Below, piece after piece: positions 1 to 8,973 of a DNA stretch of 64,000 nt. The notes under the pieces were generated by a model. That model worked only from the letters and a program-made list of their open reading frames with translations, was not told the DNA's origin and ran no database searches. Made by a program: the position numbers and the translations under genes. This DNA comes from Vicinamibacterales bacterium (GTDB lineage: Bacteria; Acidobacteriota; Vicinamibacteria; Vicinamibacterales; 2-12-FULL-66-21). Positions within the stretch are counted from its first letter, which is position 1, and each line of letters opens with the position of its first letter. The stretch lies in assembly GCA_036496585.1 (NCBI GenBank), contig DASXLB010000080.1, forward strand, positions 1 through 64,000, read 5' to 3'.

Positions 1-3000
1 GTCAGCGCAACGCGCTGCAGCAACGCGCCGTCCGCCGAGAGGAACGACAGGGCGAGCGTGTCCGGCGGCGCGGTAGCGGTCGACACGGTGACCACCGCCG
101 TGCCGTCGGTGGTCGAATCGAGCTCATAGACGTCGCGCACGTCAGACGCGCCGTCGAGCGATCCGGATACCGGGTGGCGGAACGTCAGGCGCGACGCCGC
201 AGCCGGCGTGTCGTTGGGCTCGACGTCGCCGGCGCCGGATGCCGTCTGCACCACCTGCGAGGCGCTCAGCGTCTTGCCGTCGGCGGGATTGACTACCGTG
301 GCCGTGACGGTCAGCGAACCACGCCCTTCGAGCGGCGCGAGGGCGATCGAAGCGATGCCATCGACGTTGCTGTCGACCGAGGCCGAACGGCTGGAGGCGC
401 CCGCCAGCGTGAAGGTGACGGGCAGTCCATCGAGAGCTCCGCTTCCGGCCAGTGTCGCTTCGGCGCGGGCGAGCGGATCGTCCGCCCGTACCGCGATCGC
501 CATCGGCCGCAGCGCGATGCCCGTCAGGACGGCAGGCGCGCGGAACTCGACGGCAATCTCGATGTCGGCCTGCACGGCGCCGTTGCTCACGGTCACCACC
601 GCCACGCCTTCCTCGTGCGCGACGACGCGATCGTCGGCCGTGACTTCGACGACACCGGGCGCGCTCGAGCGGAATGCCGACCCGGTCGCGCGCACGTCGC
701 GCAGGGAGCCGTCGGAGTAGCGCGCGAGAACGTCGAGGGGAACCGCCAGCCCTGGGAACACCAGCGTCAGGCTGCGGTTGCGGGGCTCCAGCGCCACGAT
801 CACCGGCGGCGCGTCAACGGAGACGGTGACCAGCGCAGAGGCGCCATGGTTCGCGGCCCTGATCGTCGTCGAACCGCCTGCGGCGGCGCGCACCAGCCCG
901 TTGGCGTCGACCGTCGCGACACGCGGATCCGAGGAGGCGTACGTCGTGCCGGCGCTCGCCGCCGTGACGTTGAACAGGCGTCCGTCGGCCGTCACCGCGG
1001 CGGCCGAGAGCTGGACCGTTGAGCGGCCGGCGGGAATCGCCGCCGGAGACGGCGTGACGATCAGATACGCCGGCGCGATCTGCACCGGCTCCACCGGCAG
1101 CAGCGTGACGTCGATCGCGATGATCTGTCTGCCCGCCGCCGTCTGCACCCGCAGCGTCGCGTGACTGCCAATCGTGCCGTCGGTGCGCCGAATGACGATG
1201 CCGATGTCGTTCAGTCCCGCCGACAGGTCGCGGCCGCCCGCGCCGTTGTCGAAAGACAGGAGTGAGGTGCCGCCGGCGTCCGGGTTCTCCTGGATGACGA
1301 GCGACAGGGGCTCGCCGGCGCTCGCGACGCTGACCGTCAAGCGCAGACCGTCGTCGGTGGCGAGCGCCTGGTGGGTGTCGATGATCGACTGCTCGTCGCC
1401 GGTCCTGTCCTTCAGCGGGTCGCGCACGAACGACTGAATGAAGGTGCGCGGTGGCAGCAGCTGCGCGACGGCGAGTCCGCCAGCGCCGCCGGCGACCGCG
1501 GCAATCCCGCGCGCATGATCGATCGCCGTCCGCGCCGCGGCGCCCGGCACCGCCAGCGTACCGAGGATGCGATCGTCGATGCCATCGTGATCGTCGTCCA
1601 CCGGCTGGATGCCGGCCGTCCCATCGAGGTCGACGATGACCACGCCGCGCGTGCCGGCTGCGACGTAGGCGAGCCGCTCCGCCGGATCGAGCACGACGCC
1701 GCTCGCGGCGGATCCAAGACGGACAATCGACAGCAACTGTGGATCGCCGGATGCCGGAATCCGGTAGGACTGCACCGTCCCGTCCGTGCCCGCGACCACC
1801 GCGACATCGACGATTTCCCGATCGGCTTCGATCGTGTGATCGCCGTTCAAGTCGAGCCGCACGCCGGCCGCGGCAGCTACAGCGGCCGCGGTGCCGCCTG
1901 TGTCCGCGAGCCCGGTGCGGGCGAGCGAGGAATCCAACACGGCAAGACCGGCCGCCCCCGCCACGACGAGACGGCTGCCCAGCACCGCAGTCCCCGTGAT
2001 GTTCTCGGTTGTCGGCGGATATCTGCCAACCACCGCGCGGCCGGGGTTGGACGCATCGGGAGGGATCGCCTCCGACAGACGAGCCGCAATCAGGCCGACG
2101 CCTTCCACCGCGACGAACGCCCGTCCGTCCGGCCCGGCCACGAGGGCGCGCGGCGTCCCAGCCGACGCGATCACGCCGGCCGGTACGGGGTTGCCGGGAG
2201 CCGAGGTCAGCTGTGCGCGGCCGACTTGGCTTGGCGCCAGTCCGGACGGCAGTTGATACACACCGAACGCGCCGTCTGAGGTTGAAGAACCGGATGCCGC
2301 GAGCGCGAGCGGACCAGCGACTGGAGCGCCGTTGCGATCGACCAGGTCGCCCGTGAGATTGACCGCGGAGATCCCGCCCGCGATGGGCGTCGTCCCGACC
2401 AGATGCGGCGCGAGCGGGTTCGACCAGTCGACCGCCGCAAGACCATCCGCGGCGCCGACGACAACCGTGCTCCCGTTCACCGCGACGTCGCGCGCGTTGG
2501 TCTGCGGCACGGTCGCGAGCAAGACGGGTGCGAAGGTGGTGAACTCTCCCGAGAGGGGAACGGCCTGCCGCGCACCCGATGCGGCGACGATTGACGCGGC
2601 AACCCCATAGCGGTAGGCGGTCGCGAAGTGCCAGCGCCGGCTCGGGGTGAACGCCGCGCTCAACAGGTCGGGAGAGACGACAACCGTGCCGAACACGCGC
2701 GAACCTTTTGGATCGACCACGACGATCGCTGGAGCCACCGACTTCGAGTCGATCGGCTCCGAGAAGCGGAAGGTCAAGACGCTGTCGATCTCGACGACGC
2801 TGCGGTCGTCGAGGCTGGCGGTCACGGTCAACGTCGAGGCGGTCGGCGCCAGAGGGCTGCCCAGATTGATGGTGCCGGAGGCCGGCGCCGTTCCCGTGAT
2901 GGTTCCCCGGCTCGATCCGTCGAGTTCGACGACGCGCAGAGTGAAAGGGAGGCCGGATGGCACAGGCGCCACGAACGAGCCGTCGGGCCCCGACGTCCGG

Positions 3001-6000
3001 AAAACAAACGGCAGCCCGTCGATCTCGACGAGTGCAGGCCCGCCGGCGACGCGGCCCGATGCGAGGACGAGCGGCGTTCTGGCCCGCACGACGAGGTAGC
3101 GGCCGGTCTCTCGAGCGCCGGGCAGTTCGCGTCCCGCCGTCACCGCCATCGGCGCTGCGCCGGCGGTCACGTCGAGCCGGTCGACCAGGACCAGCCGCGG
3201 CTCGTCGCCAATCGTGACGGCTTCCGTCAGCCACAGCGTGTCCCCGACGGCGAGATCCTGTGGGGCGGAGATGCGCAGGTCGAGCCGCGCCTCTGGCGCG
3301 ATGGCATCGATGGTCGCTTCCTGTCCCGGCACGACCTGCTTCGGCGCTCCCACGAACAGCGTCGGGAAATCGGCGACTTGGGATCCCTCGGTCCTCGACG
3401 CCTCGGCGTTTGCCGCGACCGCCGTGGTTGACACGTCAGCGCTTCGCCGCGTGCCGCCAGCATCCATCGCCGTCGCCGTGAATCGCAGCGCGCTGTTGAC
3501 GAGCGCGTCGGCGGGCACCGGCAGATCGCCGGTGACGGCGAACACCGCTCGCGAGGCGGTCTGCGGCGTGAACCGGTTCTGTGGGTCGGTCAACGTCAGC
3601 GACGCCAGATCGTTGAACACCGCCCGGTTGACGTCGATCGCGAATGCGTCGACGACCGCGAAGCCGGCGGGGAGCGCCGGCGGCGCGGTATCGGCTGCGG
3701 ACAGGCGGAACAAGCCGGGCGTGGTCAGGCTGTTTGGCAGCAGCGTCGCCGTCCGCGCCGCGGGCCCGGTGACGACACCGCCGCGCGACCCGATGGCGGT
3801 TGTCCCGTCCGGTCCGACAAACTGCGTGATCTCCAGCGAAACGTCGTTGCCGTCGCTGCCGCGGATGACCAGCAGCAGGGTGTCGCCGACGACGGCGTCC
3901 ACCCGCGCCTGAAATGACCCGTCGCCGAGCGCCAGTACGGTGATCGACTCCTGCGTCCGAACATTGGTGAGGGTGACCGCTCCCTTGGCCGGCGCCACGC
4001 CGGCACTTCCCGAGACCAGCACGCCACCGTCGGCGTCGGGCAGCGCGGCGGTGATTCGGCCGGCCGCGGTGGCCGGTCTCGTCGTGTCCAGCGTGGTGAA
4101 GCCGATCGCGGTCGGCGACAGCGCATGTCCCGCCGCATCGCGCAGCGCGGCGGTCAAGATGACGCTGTAGGCCGTGGCCGAGACCAGCGTTGCGGCCGGC
4201 CGCACCGTCACCCGCCGGCGATCGGCCGACAGCAGCAGCGCCGCCGCCGTTTCGCCGGCCGGTGTTCGCAGGGTGATGGCAGCCGCCGACAGCGTCGCAG
4301 GATCCACCGTCGTGGAGAAGTCGAGCGTGAGCGACGCATCGAGGGGAACGTTGCTCGCATCGGCCGCAGGATTGCTCGCCGCCAGCGAGAACGTCTGCGC
4401 GCCGACCGCGATCGATACCGGCACGACCGCGGCCGCGGTGACGGTCGCTGCCGACGCGCCACGGTCACCGCTCGGCGGGTCGATGGCCGTCACGCTCGCC
4501 GCGACGCCCGCCGCGGACGGCAGCACCGCGTGCCCGGTAACCGTCGTCACATCCGCGAACGCGGTCGCGGTACTGGTCACGAGCGCGCCGGCGAGCGGAG
4601 ACGTCGCCCGGAGGACTGTGCCGCTGATGAACCCGAGCGGCGTCCGTCCGCGCACCACGAAAAAGTCGCCACCGTGCCGCACCCCGTCGAGTTGGACGGT
4701 TCCGGACGCCGCGCGGGGAACCAACCGTCCAGAGATGACGTCGAGCAGCGCGACCAGTCGGAGCCGCCGCTGACCGAAGGGATCGAGAAATGCCGCGGCG
4801 AGCAGAAACTGATCCTGTCCAGACGCACCCGCCGGTGCGGCTGTCGTCAGCGTGCCAGGCTGTGCGAAGTCGACGCCGGTCGCGTCGATTCGTATCGCGG
4901 CGATGAGATCGGCATCCGCCGGCGCCAACGCCGCGGCCTCGTCGGCCGCCAGCCGCGCCATGGCGATCGCGTTGTCGCCGTTCAGCGCGCCGGCGGGGAC
5001 CTGGAGTTGATCGCCGTCGGCATCCGTCACCGTTCCGCCGACGGATCCGACGACGGATACCGCCGTCGAGTCGTCAGCGGCGGTGACGGCGAGCCGGACG
5101 ACGCCGAGCATCAGCTGCTGAATCGTGAACGACTGCGACGGCGTAATCGGGAAGGTCGCACCGACGCTGCCCGCACCGCCCGTCGCCGCCGCCTGATACA
5201 GGACGACATCTTCGACGAACGGCTGGGTGACTATGTGCGTTTGATCGAGCAGATCGAACTGCTCCTGAACCCGCACGTGGACGATCGCGCCGCTCGGCAG
5301 CGCGTTCTGCGCGATCGCGGTGATGCGGCCGGCTGCGCGCGCGTCGTCCCCCGGCGGGGCCGAACGCGGAACGACCTCGCCGGTGGCCGACGCGTCCGAG
5401 GGCAGCACCGTCGACGCGGAGAGTCCGGCAAGCAAGTCTCCGGGTGCTCCGGCCGGCGCCACTCCCGGATCGGCTCGAAGCAGTACGTACGCGCCGCTGT
5501 GGGTGACGTCGACGACGGCCGTCAATCCGGAAGGGTCGACGACCGCCGCCGCCTCCACAATCCACGCATGACGGTCGGCGTCGTAACGCGCGAGCGGCAC
5601 GGCAGTCCCGGCGGGAAGCCCGGCGACGTTGGGAAGCGTCAACGTGACGGGAGCGCCAAAGGCGTCGAACGGCGCGCCGATCGCCACAGCGGTTGTCGGC
5701 GACCATCCGAGCGGGAGCAGGAGCGGCAGACCCTGACCGCTGAGGGGCGTGAGCACGATCAGCGCGTCGTCTCCGAGCGCTCCCGCCGGGATCTGCAGGC
5801 GGAAGCGTCCGGCGGCGTCACGCAATTCGCCGCCGAGAGCCGAGGCGATCGTCTTGCCGCCGGGATCAAGCGGCGTGAGCCTCGCGTCGACGGCGGTCAC
5901 CGCGTCGTTCGCCGGTACTGGCACCTGCCGGTCGACAGTGGTGAACCCGGATTTGGAGAGACGGATCACGCCGGCGCCGGCCGCGGCGGGGATCGAGAAA

Positions 6001-7673
6001 TGTCCGAAGGCGTCGACGGACGCAGCGACCCCCGGCACGAGGGGTCCGCTGCCGTCCTCGAGGAGGGTGACCACAGTCCCCGCGAGCGGCAGGCCCTTGC
6101 TGTCGTCGTAGACTTCGCCGCGTACGAACCCGCGTCCCGAGCTGACGCTGACGGCGACGTGCGCCGTCGCGGTGGCGGTGTCGTAGTGGGCAACGATGGT
6201 CGCGGCGCCGTTGGCGACAGCGGTCACGAGTCCATTGGCTGCAACCCGGGCGATCGCGGCGTCGCTCGAGTCGTAGGTCACGCCGGCGTCGGTCGTCAGG
6301 TCGCGCAGCGTCCCGTCCGAGAATCGGCCGCGCAGCGCGAGCGGTTGCGCGGCGCCGATGGCGCGGAGCGTCGCCTCGGCCGGCGTCAGATCGAGCGACT
6401 GCAGCGTCACGCCCGCTTCGACGACCACCGCCGCCGTCGCGCTCAGGGCTCCGTTGCGTGCCGTGATGGTCGCTGAGCCGTTGCCGACGCTCGTCAGCAG
6501 TCCGCTCTCGTCGACGCGCGCCACGAACGTGTTGGTGCTCTCGTAGTGAGTGCCGGCGGCCGCACTCGTGATCAGGACAGTGCTGCCATCGCTGCGCCGG
6601 CCCGTCACGCTCAGCGCGCGGGTCGCGCCGACGTCCGACAGCCGCAGGCTTGCGGGGTCCAGTTGAATCGACGTCAGCGTGACGGCTGCGGCGACGGCGA
6701 CGGTGAACGTCTGTTGAACGGCGCCCCCCTTGCCATCAGACGCCTCGATGACGATTTGACGGCTCCCGACGTCACTCGATTGCGGCGTCCATCGCAGATC
6801 TCCGTCGGGTGACACGACCACCCCCGACGGCCCGGAGACGAGCCGGAAGGTCACGGCGTCGCCGTCGGGATCGGTTGCGCGCGCCTGGTAGGTCAGAGGC
6901 TGCGACTCGGTCGCGGTCGACGGCGGCGTCGAGTTGATCGCCGGGGCGCGGTTGGGCGCGGTGACCGCGAAGCCGTCAGTCAATTGCGCGGTCTGCGTGC
7001 TCGTCACGAGCAGCACGAGGCGGGTCCCAAGCGCCGCCGTCGCGTTGACCGAAATCGTCGCGACGAGCGATTGTGGCGAGGTGACCTGCACGGCCTGGAC
7101 GGTCACCCCAGCGCCGATCGAGACGGTCGTGCGTCCCGCGACGAACGCGGCGTTGGGGCTTCCGTCGATGCGAACGGGCACCTGCGTGGCCCCGCGAACC
7201 GCGCTCGCCGTGGCGGGCAGTGAGATCGCGACGACGTCGAGCTTCCCTCCGGTCACCGACTCGTGCGTGACGAGGTTGGTGACCCGGACGGCCGCGGGAC
7301 CGACGGCAAGGCCGGCCGGAATCGTGATGCCGATTCGGCGGAGGTTCTTCGAGGCGTCGAGCGTCGTGATCGACGCTGCGGTCACCTGCACCGCAGGTCC
7401 CGACGCCGGCGTCAGCGTGACCTGGTTGTTGGCGGCCGACGGGTCGAAGCCGGTGCCGGTGATTTGTACCGAGACGCCGGCCGACGCGCCGAGCGGCGCG
7501 ATCGCCGTCAACGACATCGCCGCCGACAGCCGCACCTGTAGTGGCGCCGACACCGATGCGATGAGGACGACGAGCGCCAACGCCGCCACGCGTCCGGGTC
7601 GCCCGAGGCGACGCTCGGCGCGAGGCTGCGCCGCAGCCGATCGAGTCGGCGATGTCTGCCAGTTGGGCGTCAC
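1..7673 (-). CDS. Giant secreted multi-Ig-domain protein, 3' end outside window
   Basis: An open frame of about 2,557 codons has no stop down to base 1, so the C-terminus lies outside the window. An in-frame TGA 15 bases upstream makes GTG 7673 the first possible start; GTG 7589 would also leave a good signal peptide (VAALALVVLIASVSAP). Modules I read in order: IPT/TIG-like (about 45-148), cadherin/Ig-like (240-325), two BIG2-like (328-415, 420-505), carboxypeptidase-regulatory-like (515-580), SbsA-type Big_5-like (about 1105-1198 and 1615-1708), an LVIVD-like propeller stretch (about 1712-1762), calcium-loop-like DLNGDHTIEADRE (near 1940) and DDDHDGIDD (near 2024), two more BIG2-like, and a PPC-like segment beginning EPNDTPA (about 2478) at the edge. 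This looks like a cell-surface or secreted adhesin or matrix protein. Domain names are my own reading. It sits 12 bases behind the PEP-CTERM gene. Confidence 0.85.
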   Translation of the reverse strand, partial: MTPNWQTSPTRSAAAQPRAERRLGRPGRVAALALVVLIASVSAPLQVRLSAAMSLTAIAPLGASAGVSVQITGTGFDPSAANNQVTLTPASGPAVQVTAASITTLDASKNLRRIGITIPAGLAVGPAAVRVTNLVTHESVTGGKLDVVAISLPATASAVRGATQVPVRIDGSPNAAFVAGRTTVSIGAGVTVQAVQVTSPQSLVATISVNATAALGTRLVLLVTSTQTAQLTDGFAVTAPNRAPAINSTPPSTATESQPLTYQARATDPDGDAVTFRLVSGPSGVVVSPDGDLRWTPQSSDVGSRQIVIEASDGKGGAVQQTFTVAVAAAVTLTSIQLDPASLRLSDVGATRALSVTGRRSDGSTVLITSAAAGTHYESTNTFVARVDESGLLTSVGNGSATITARNGALSATAAVVVEAGVTLQSLDLTPAEATLRAIGAAQPLALRGRFSDGTLRDLTTDAGVTYDSSDAAIARVAANGLVTAVANGAATIVAHYDTATATAHVAVSVSSGRGFVRGEVYDDSKGLPLAGTVVTLLEDGSGPLVPGVAASVDAFGHFSIPAAAGAGVIRLSKSGFTTVDRQVPVPANDAVTAVDARLTPLDPGGKTIASALGGELRDAAGRFRLQIPAGALGDDALIVLTPLSGQGLPLLLPLGWSPTTAVAIGAPFDAFGAPVTLTLPNVAGLPAGTAVPLARYDADRHAWIVEAAAVVDPSGLTAVVDVTHSGAYVLLRADPGVAPAGAPGDLLAGLSASTVLPSDASATGEVVPRSAPPGDDARAAGRITAIAQNALPSGAIVHVRVQEQFDLLDQTHIVTQPFVEDVVLYQAAATGGAGSVGATFPITPSQSFTIQQLMLGVVRLAVTAADDSTAVSVVGSVGGTVTDADGDQLQVPAGALNGDNAIAMARLAADEAAALAPADADLIAAIRIDATGVDFAQPGTLTTAAPAGASGQDQFLLAAAFLDPFGQRRLRLVALLDVISGRLVPRAASGTVQLDGVRHGGDFFVVRGRTPLGFISGTVLRATSPLAGALVTSTATAFADVTTVTGHAVLPSAAGVAASVTAIDPPSGDRGASAATVTAAAVVPVSIAVGAQTFSLAASNPAADASNVPLDASLTLDFSTTVDPATLSAAAITLRTPAGETAAALLLSADRRRVTVRPAATLVSATAYSVILTAALRDAAGHALSPTAIGFTTLDTTRPATAAGRITAALPDADGGVLVSGSAGVAPAKGAVTLTNVRTQESITVLALGDGSFQARVDAVVGDTLLLVIRGSDGNDVSLEITQFVGPDGTTAIGSRGGVVTGPAARTATLLPNSLTTPGLFRLSAADTAPPALPAGFAVVDAFAIDVNRAVFNDLASLTLTDPQNRFTPQTASRAVFAVTGDLPVPADALVNSALRFTATAMDAGGTRRSADVSTTAVAANAEASRTEGSQVADFPTLFVGAPKQVVPGQEATIDAIAPEARLDLRISAPQDLAVGDTLWLTEAVTIGDEPRLVLVDRLDVTAGAAPMAVTAGRELPGARETGRYLVVRARTPLVLASGRVAGGPALVEIDGLPFVFRTSGPDGSFVAPVPSGLPFTLRVVELDGSSRGTITGTAPASGTINLGSPLAPTASTLTVTASLDDRSVVEIDSVLTFRFSEPIDSKSVAPAIVVVDPKGSRVFGTVVVSPDLLSAAFTPSRRWHFATAYRYGVAASIVAASGARQAVPLSGEFTTFAPVLLATVPQTNARDVAVNGSTVVVGAADGLAAVDWSNPLAPHLVGTTPIAGGISAVNLTGDLVDRNGAPVAGPLALAASGSSTSDGAFGVYQLPSGLAPSQVGRAQLTSAPGNPVPAGVIASAGTPRALVAGPDGRAFVAVEGVGLIAARLSEAIPPDASNPGRAVVGRYPPTTENITGTAVLGSRLVVAGAAGLAVLDSSLARTGLADTGGTAAAVAAAAGVRLDLNGDHTIEADREIVDVAVVAGTDGTVQSYRIPASGDPQLLSIVRLGSAASGVVLDPAERLAYVAAGTRGVVIVDLDGTAGIQPVDDDHDGIDDRILGTLAVPGAAARTAIDHARGIAAVAGGAGGLAVAQLLPPRTFIQSFVRDPLKDRTGDEQSIIDTHQALATDDGLRLTVSVASAGEPLSLVIQENPDAGGTSLLSFDNGAGGRDLSAGLNDIGIVIRRTDGTIGSHATLRVQTAAGRQIIAIDVTLLPVEPVQIAPAYLIVTPSPAAIPAGRSTVQLSAAAVTADGRLFNVTAASAGTTYASSDPRVATVDANGLVRAAAGGSTTIRAANHGASALVTVSVDAPPVIVALEPRNRSLTLVFPGLAVPLDVLARYSDGSLRDVRATGSAFRSSAPGVVEVTADDRVVAHEEGVAVVTVSNGAVQADIEIAVEFRAPAVLTGIALRPMAIAVRADDPLARAEATLAGSGALDGLPVTFTLAGASSRSASVDSNVDGIASIALAPLEGRGSLTVTATVVNPADGKTLSASQVVQTASGAGDVEPNDTPAAASRLTFRHPVSGSLDGASDVRDVYELDSTTDGTAVVTVSTATAPPDTLALSFLSADGALLQRVAL

Positions 7674-7685
7674 GACGGATCCGGG

Positions 7686-8246
7686 TCAGGCGCGCGATAG
7701 TCGCGTGTGGCGGACGCGCGACAGACCGGCCACCACGCCAAGCGAAAGCAGACCGAGCGTTCCTGGTTCCGGGACCGGAGCCGGCGGCGTGTCGGGAACC
7801 TCGATGCTGAAGACCGCCGAAGTGTCCGGCGCGCTGAGCGATCGGGTGAGGGCGTAGTCCTCTCCCGCGAACGCGAAACCGATGGTCGCGTCGGCGAAGA
7901 GCGGCAGCACGTCGACGATGGAGATCTGATCGATGTTGGTGCCGGTCGGATCGTTGGGTGGCGCGAGATCGAACCAGACCGACTCGCCGTCGGGCAGCGT
8001 CAGGCGACTGCCCTGGAGCGTCGGACCGGGATCGGGCCCATCCCAGAGGTTGGTCAGCAGGAATACTGATTGGAACAACGGATCGGGAATGCAGGCGGTG
8101 TCGGTCGGGTCGCAGTTCGGGCTGGGATCGATGAGCGTCGACGTCCAGCTGAATTCGGCGACGGTGATGACCGACGCCAGCGCGCCGCGGGCGCTGAAGA
8201 CGACGGTCAGAATCGTGAGAACCGCAATCCGCGAAGCCACGCGCAT
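7686..8246 (-). CDS. PEP-CTERM sorting domain protein
   Basis: A 186-residue exported protein. It has an N-terminal signal peptide (ASRIAVLTILTVVFSARGALA) and ends with VPEPGTLGLLSLGVVAGL, then an Arg-rich tail. That is the tripartite PEP-CTERM signal (Pro-Glu-Pro, transmembrane helix, basic end), which exosortase-type enzymes are known to process. The body contains four cysteines (none obviously catalytic) and no family I recognise. An AGGAGA sequence 5 bases before the ATG supports the start. The giant Ig-like gene follows after 12 bases on the same strand, so both may be co-transcribed and act at the cell surface. No exosortase gene is visible in the window. Confidence 0.85.
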   Translation of the reverse strand: MRVASRIAVLTILTVVFSARGALASVITVAEFSWTSTLIDPSPNCDPTDTACIPDPLFQSVFLLTNLWDGPDPGPTLQGSRLTLPDGESVWFDLAPPNDPTGTNIDQISIVDVLPLFADATIGFAFAGEDYALTRSLSAPDTSAVFSIEVPDTPPAPVPEPGTLGLLSLGVVAGLSRVRHTRLSRA

Positions 8247-8418
8247 GTTCGTCTCCTGGATCCAAGGCCCGGAACTTTTGTCACCTGAGGAGCGGCCTTT
8301 TGGCGCGGCGCGGCAGCGGTCGGTGCGACAATTCCGCTGCAGGTCGAGTGAAAAGGACGCTCACCATATGTGGCGCACGACGTGCGTAAAAAGGCTCATG
8401 GCCGTGACCGGGGCATCC

Positions 8419-8973
8419 ATGAACGACGTCACTGCGTTGCTCGATAGATGGAACGAAGGGGATCCGGAAGCCCTCAAGCAGCTGCTTGAACGGCTGTATC
8501 CGGAGCTGCGGCGGCTGGCGGACGGCCTGCTGCGCCACGAACGCGAGGGGCACACGCTGCAGCCGACGGCGCTCGTGCACGAGGCGTACATCCGCCTCAC
8601 CGGTCTTCGCGAAATGCGTCTGGAGAACCGGCGGCACTTCTACGGCGCCGCCGCCACGGCGATGCGTCGCATCCTGGTCGATTACGCACGACAGCGGCGG
8701 GCACAGAAGCGCGGCGGCGCCGATCTGCACCGTGCGCCGTTCGAGGACGCGCTCAATACACCGATCGATTTACATCTGGACTTCGAACGGCTGGAAGAGG
8801 CGCTGCTGGAGCTGGCCACGTTCGCGCCCGAGAAGGCGCGGATCGTCGAACTGCGCTATTTCACGGGTCTCTCGATCCAGGAGACCGCCGACGTGCTCGA
8901 CATCGCACCCGCCACCGTGAAGCGCCACTGGACCTACGCCCGCGCCTGGCTCTTTCGCGCGCTGAGCGCATGA
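8419..8973 (+). CDS. Sigma-70 family factor of the ECF TIGR02999 type
   Basis: A 184-residue RNA polymerase sigma factor. Sigma region 2 lies in the N-terminal half (LYPELRRLADGLLRHERE, LVHEAYIRLTG, RRILVDYARQRR) and region 4 in the C-terminal half (VELRYFTGLSIQETADVLDI followed by ATVKRHW). The spacing and the LQPTALVHEAY stretch are typical of TIGR02999 factors, which commonly sit next to TPR-carrying Ser/Thr kinases. I chose ATG 8419 because family members begin close to the DVT..L..W motif; in-frame ATGs at 8398 and 8368 are possible alternatives. The stop overlaps the kinase start by 4 bases (ATGA), so the two are translationally coupled. Confidence 0.9.
   Translation: MNDVTALLDRWNEGDPEALKQLLERLYPELRRLADGLLRHEREGHTLQPTALVHEAYIRLTGLREMRLENRRHFYGAAATAMRRILVDYARQRRAQKRGGADLHRAPFEDALNTPIDLHLDFERLEEALLELATFAPEKARIVELRYFTGLSIQETADVLDIAPATVKRHWTYARAWLFRALSA

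Noticed and set aside
814-3234. Minus-strand open frame of 806 codons, Arg-rich
   Set aside because: It lies in another frame of the giant Ig-like gene; its composition is Arg/Gly/Ala shadow sequence without domains, while the accepted frame reads as beta-rich modules through the same bases.
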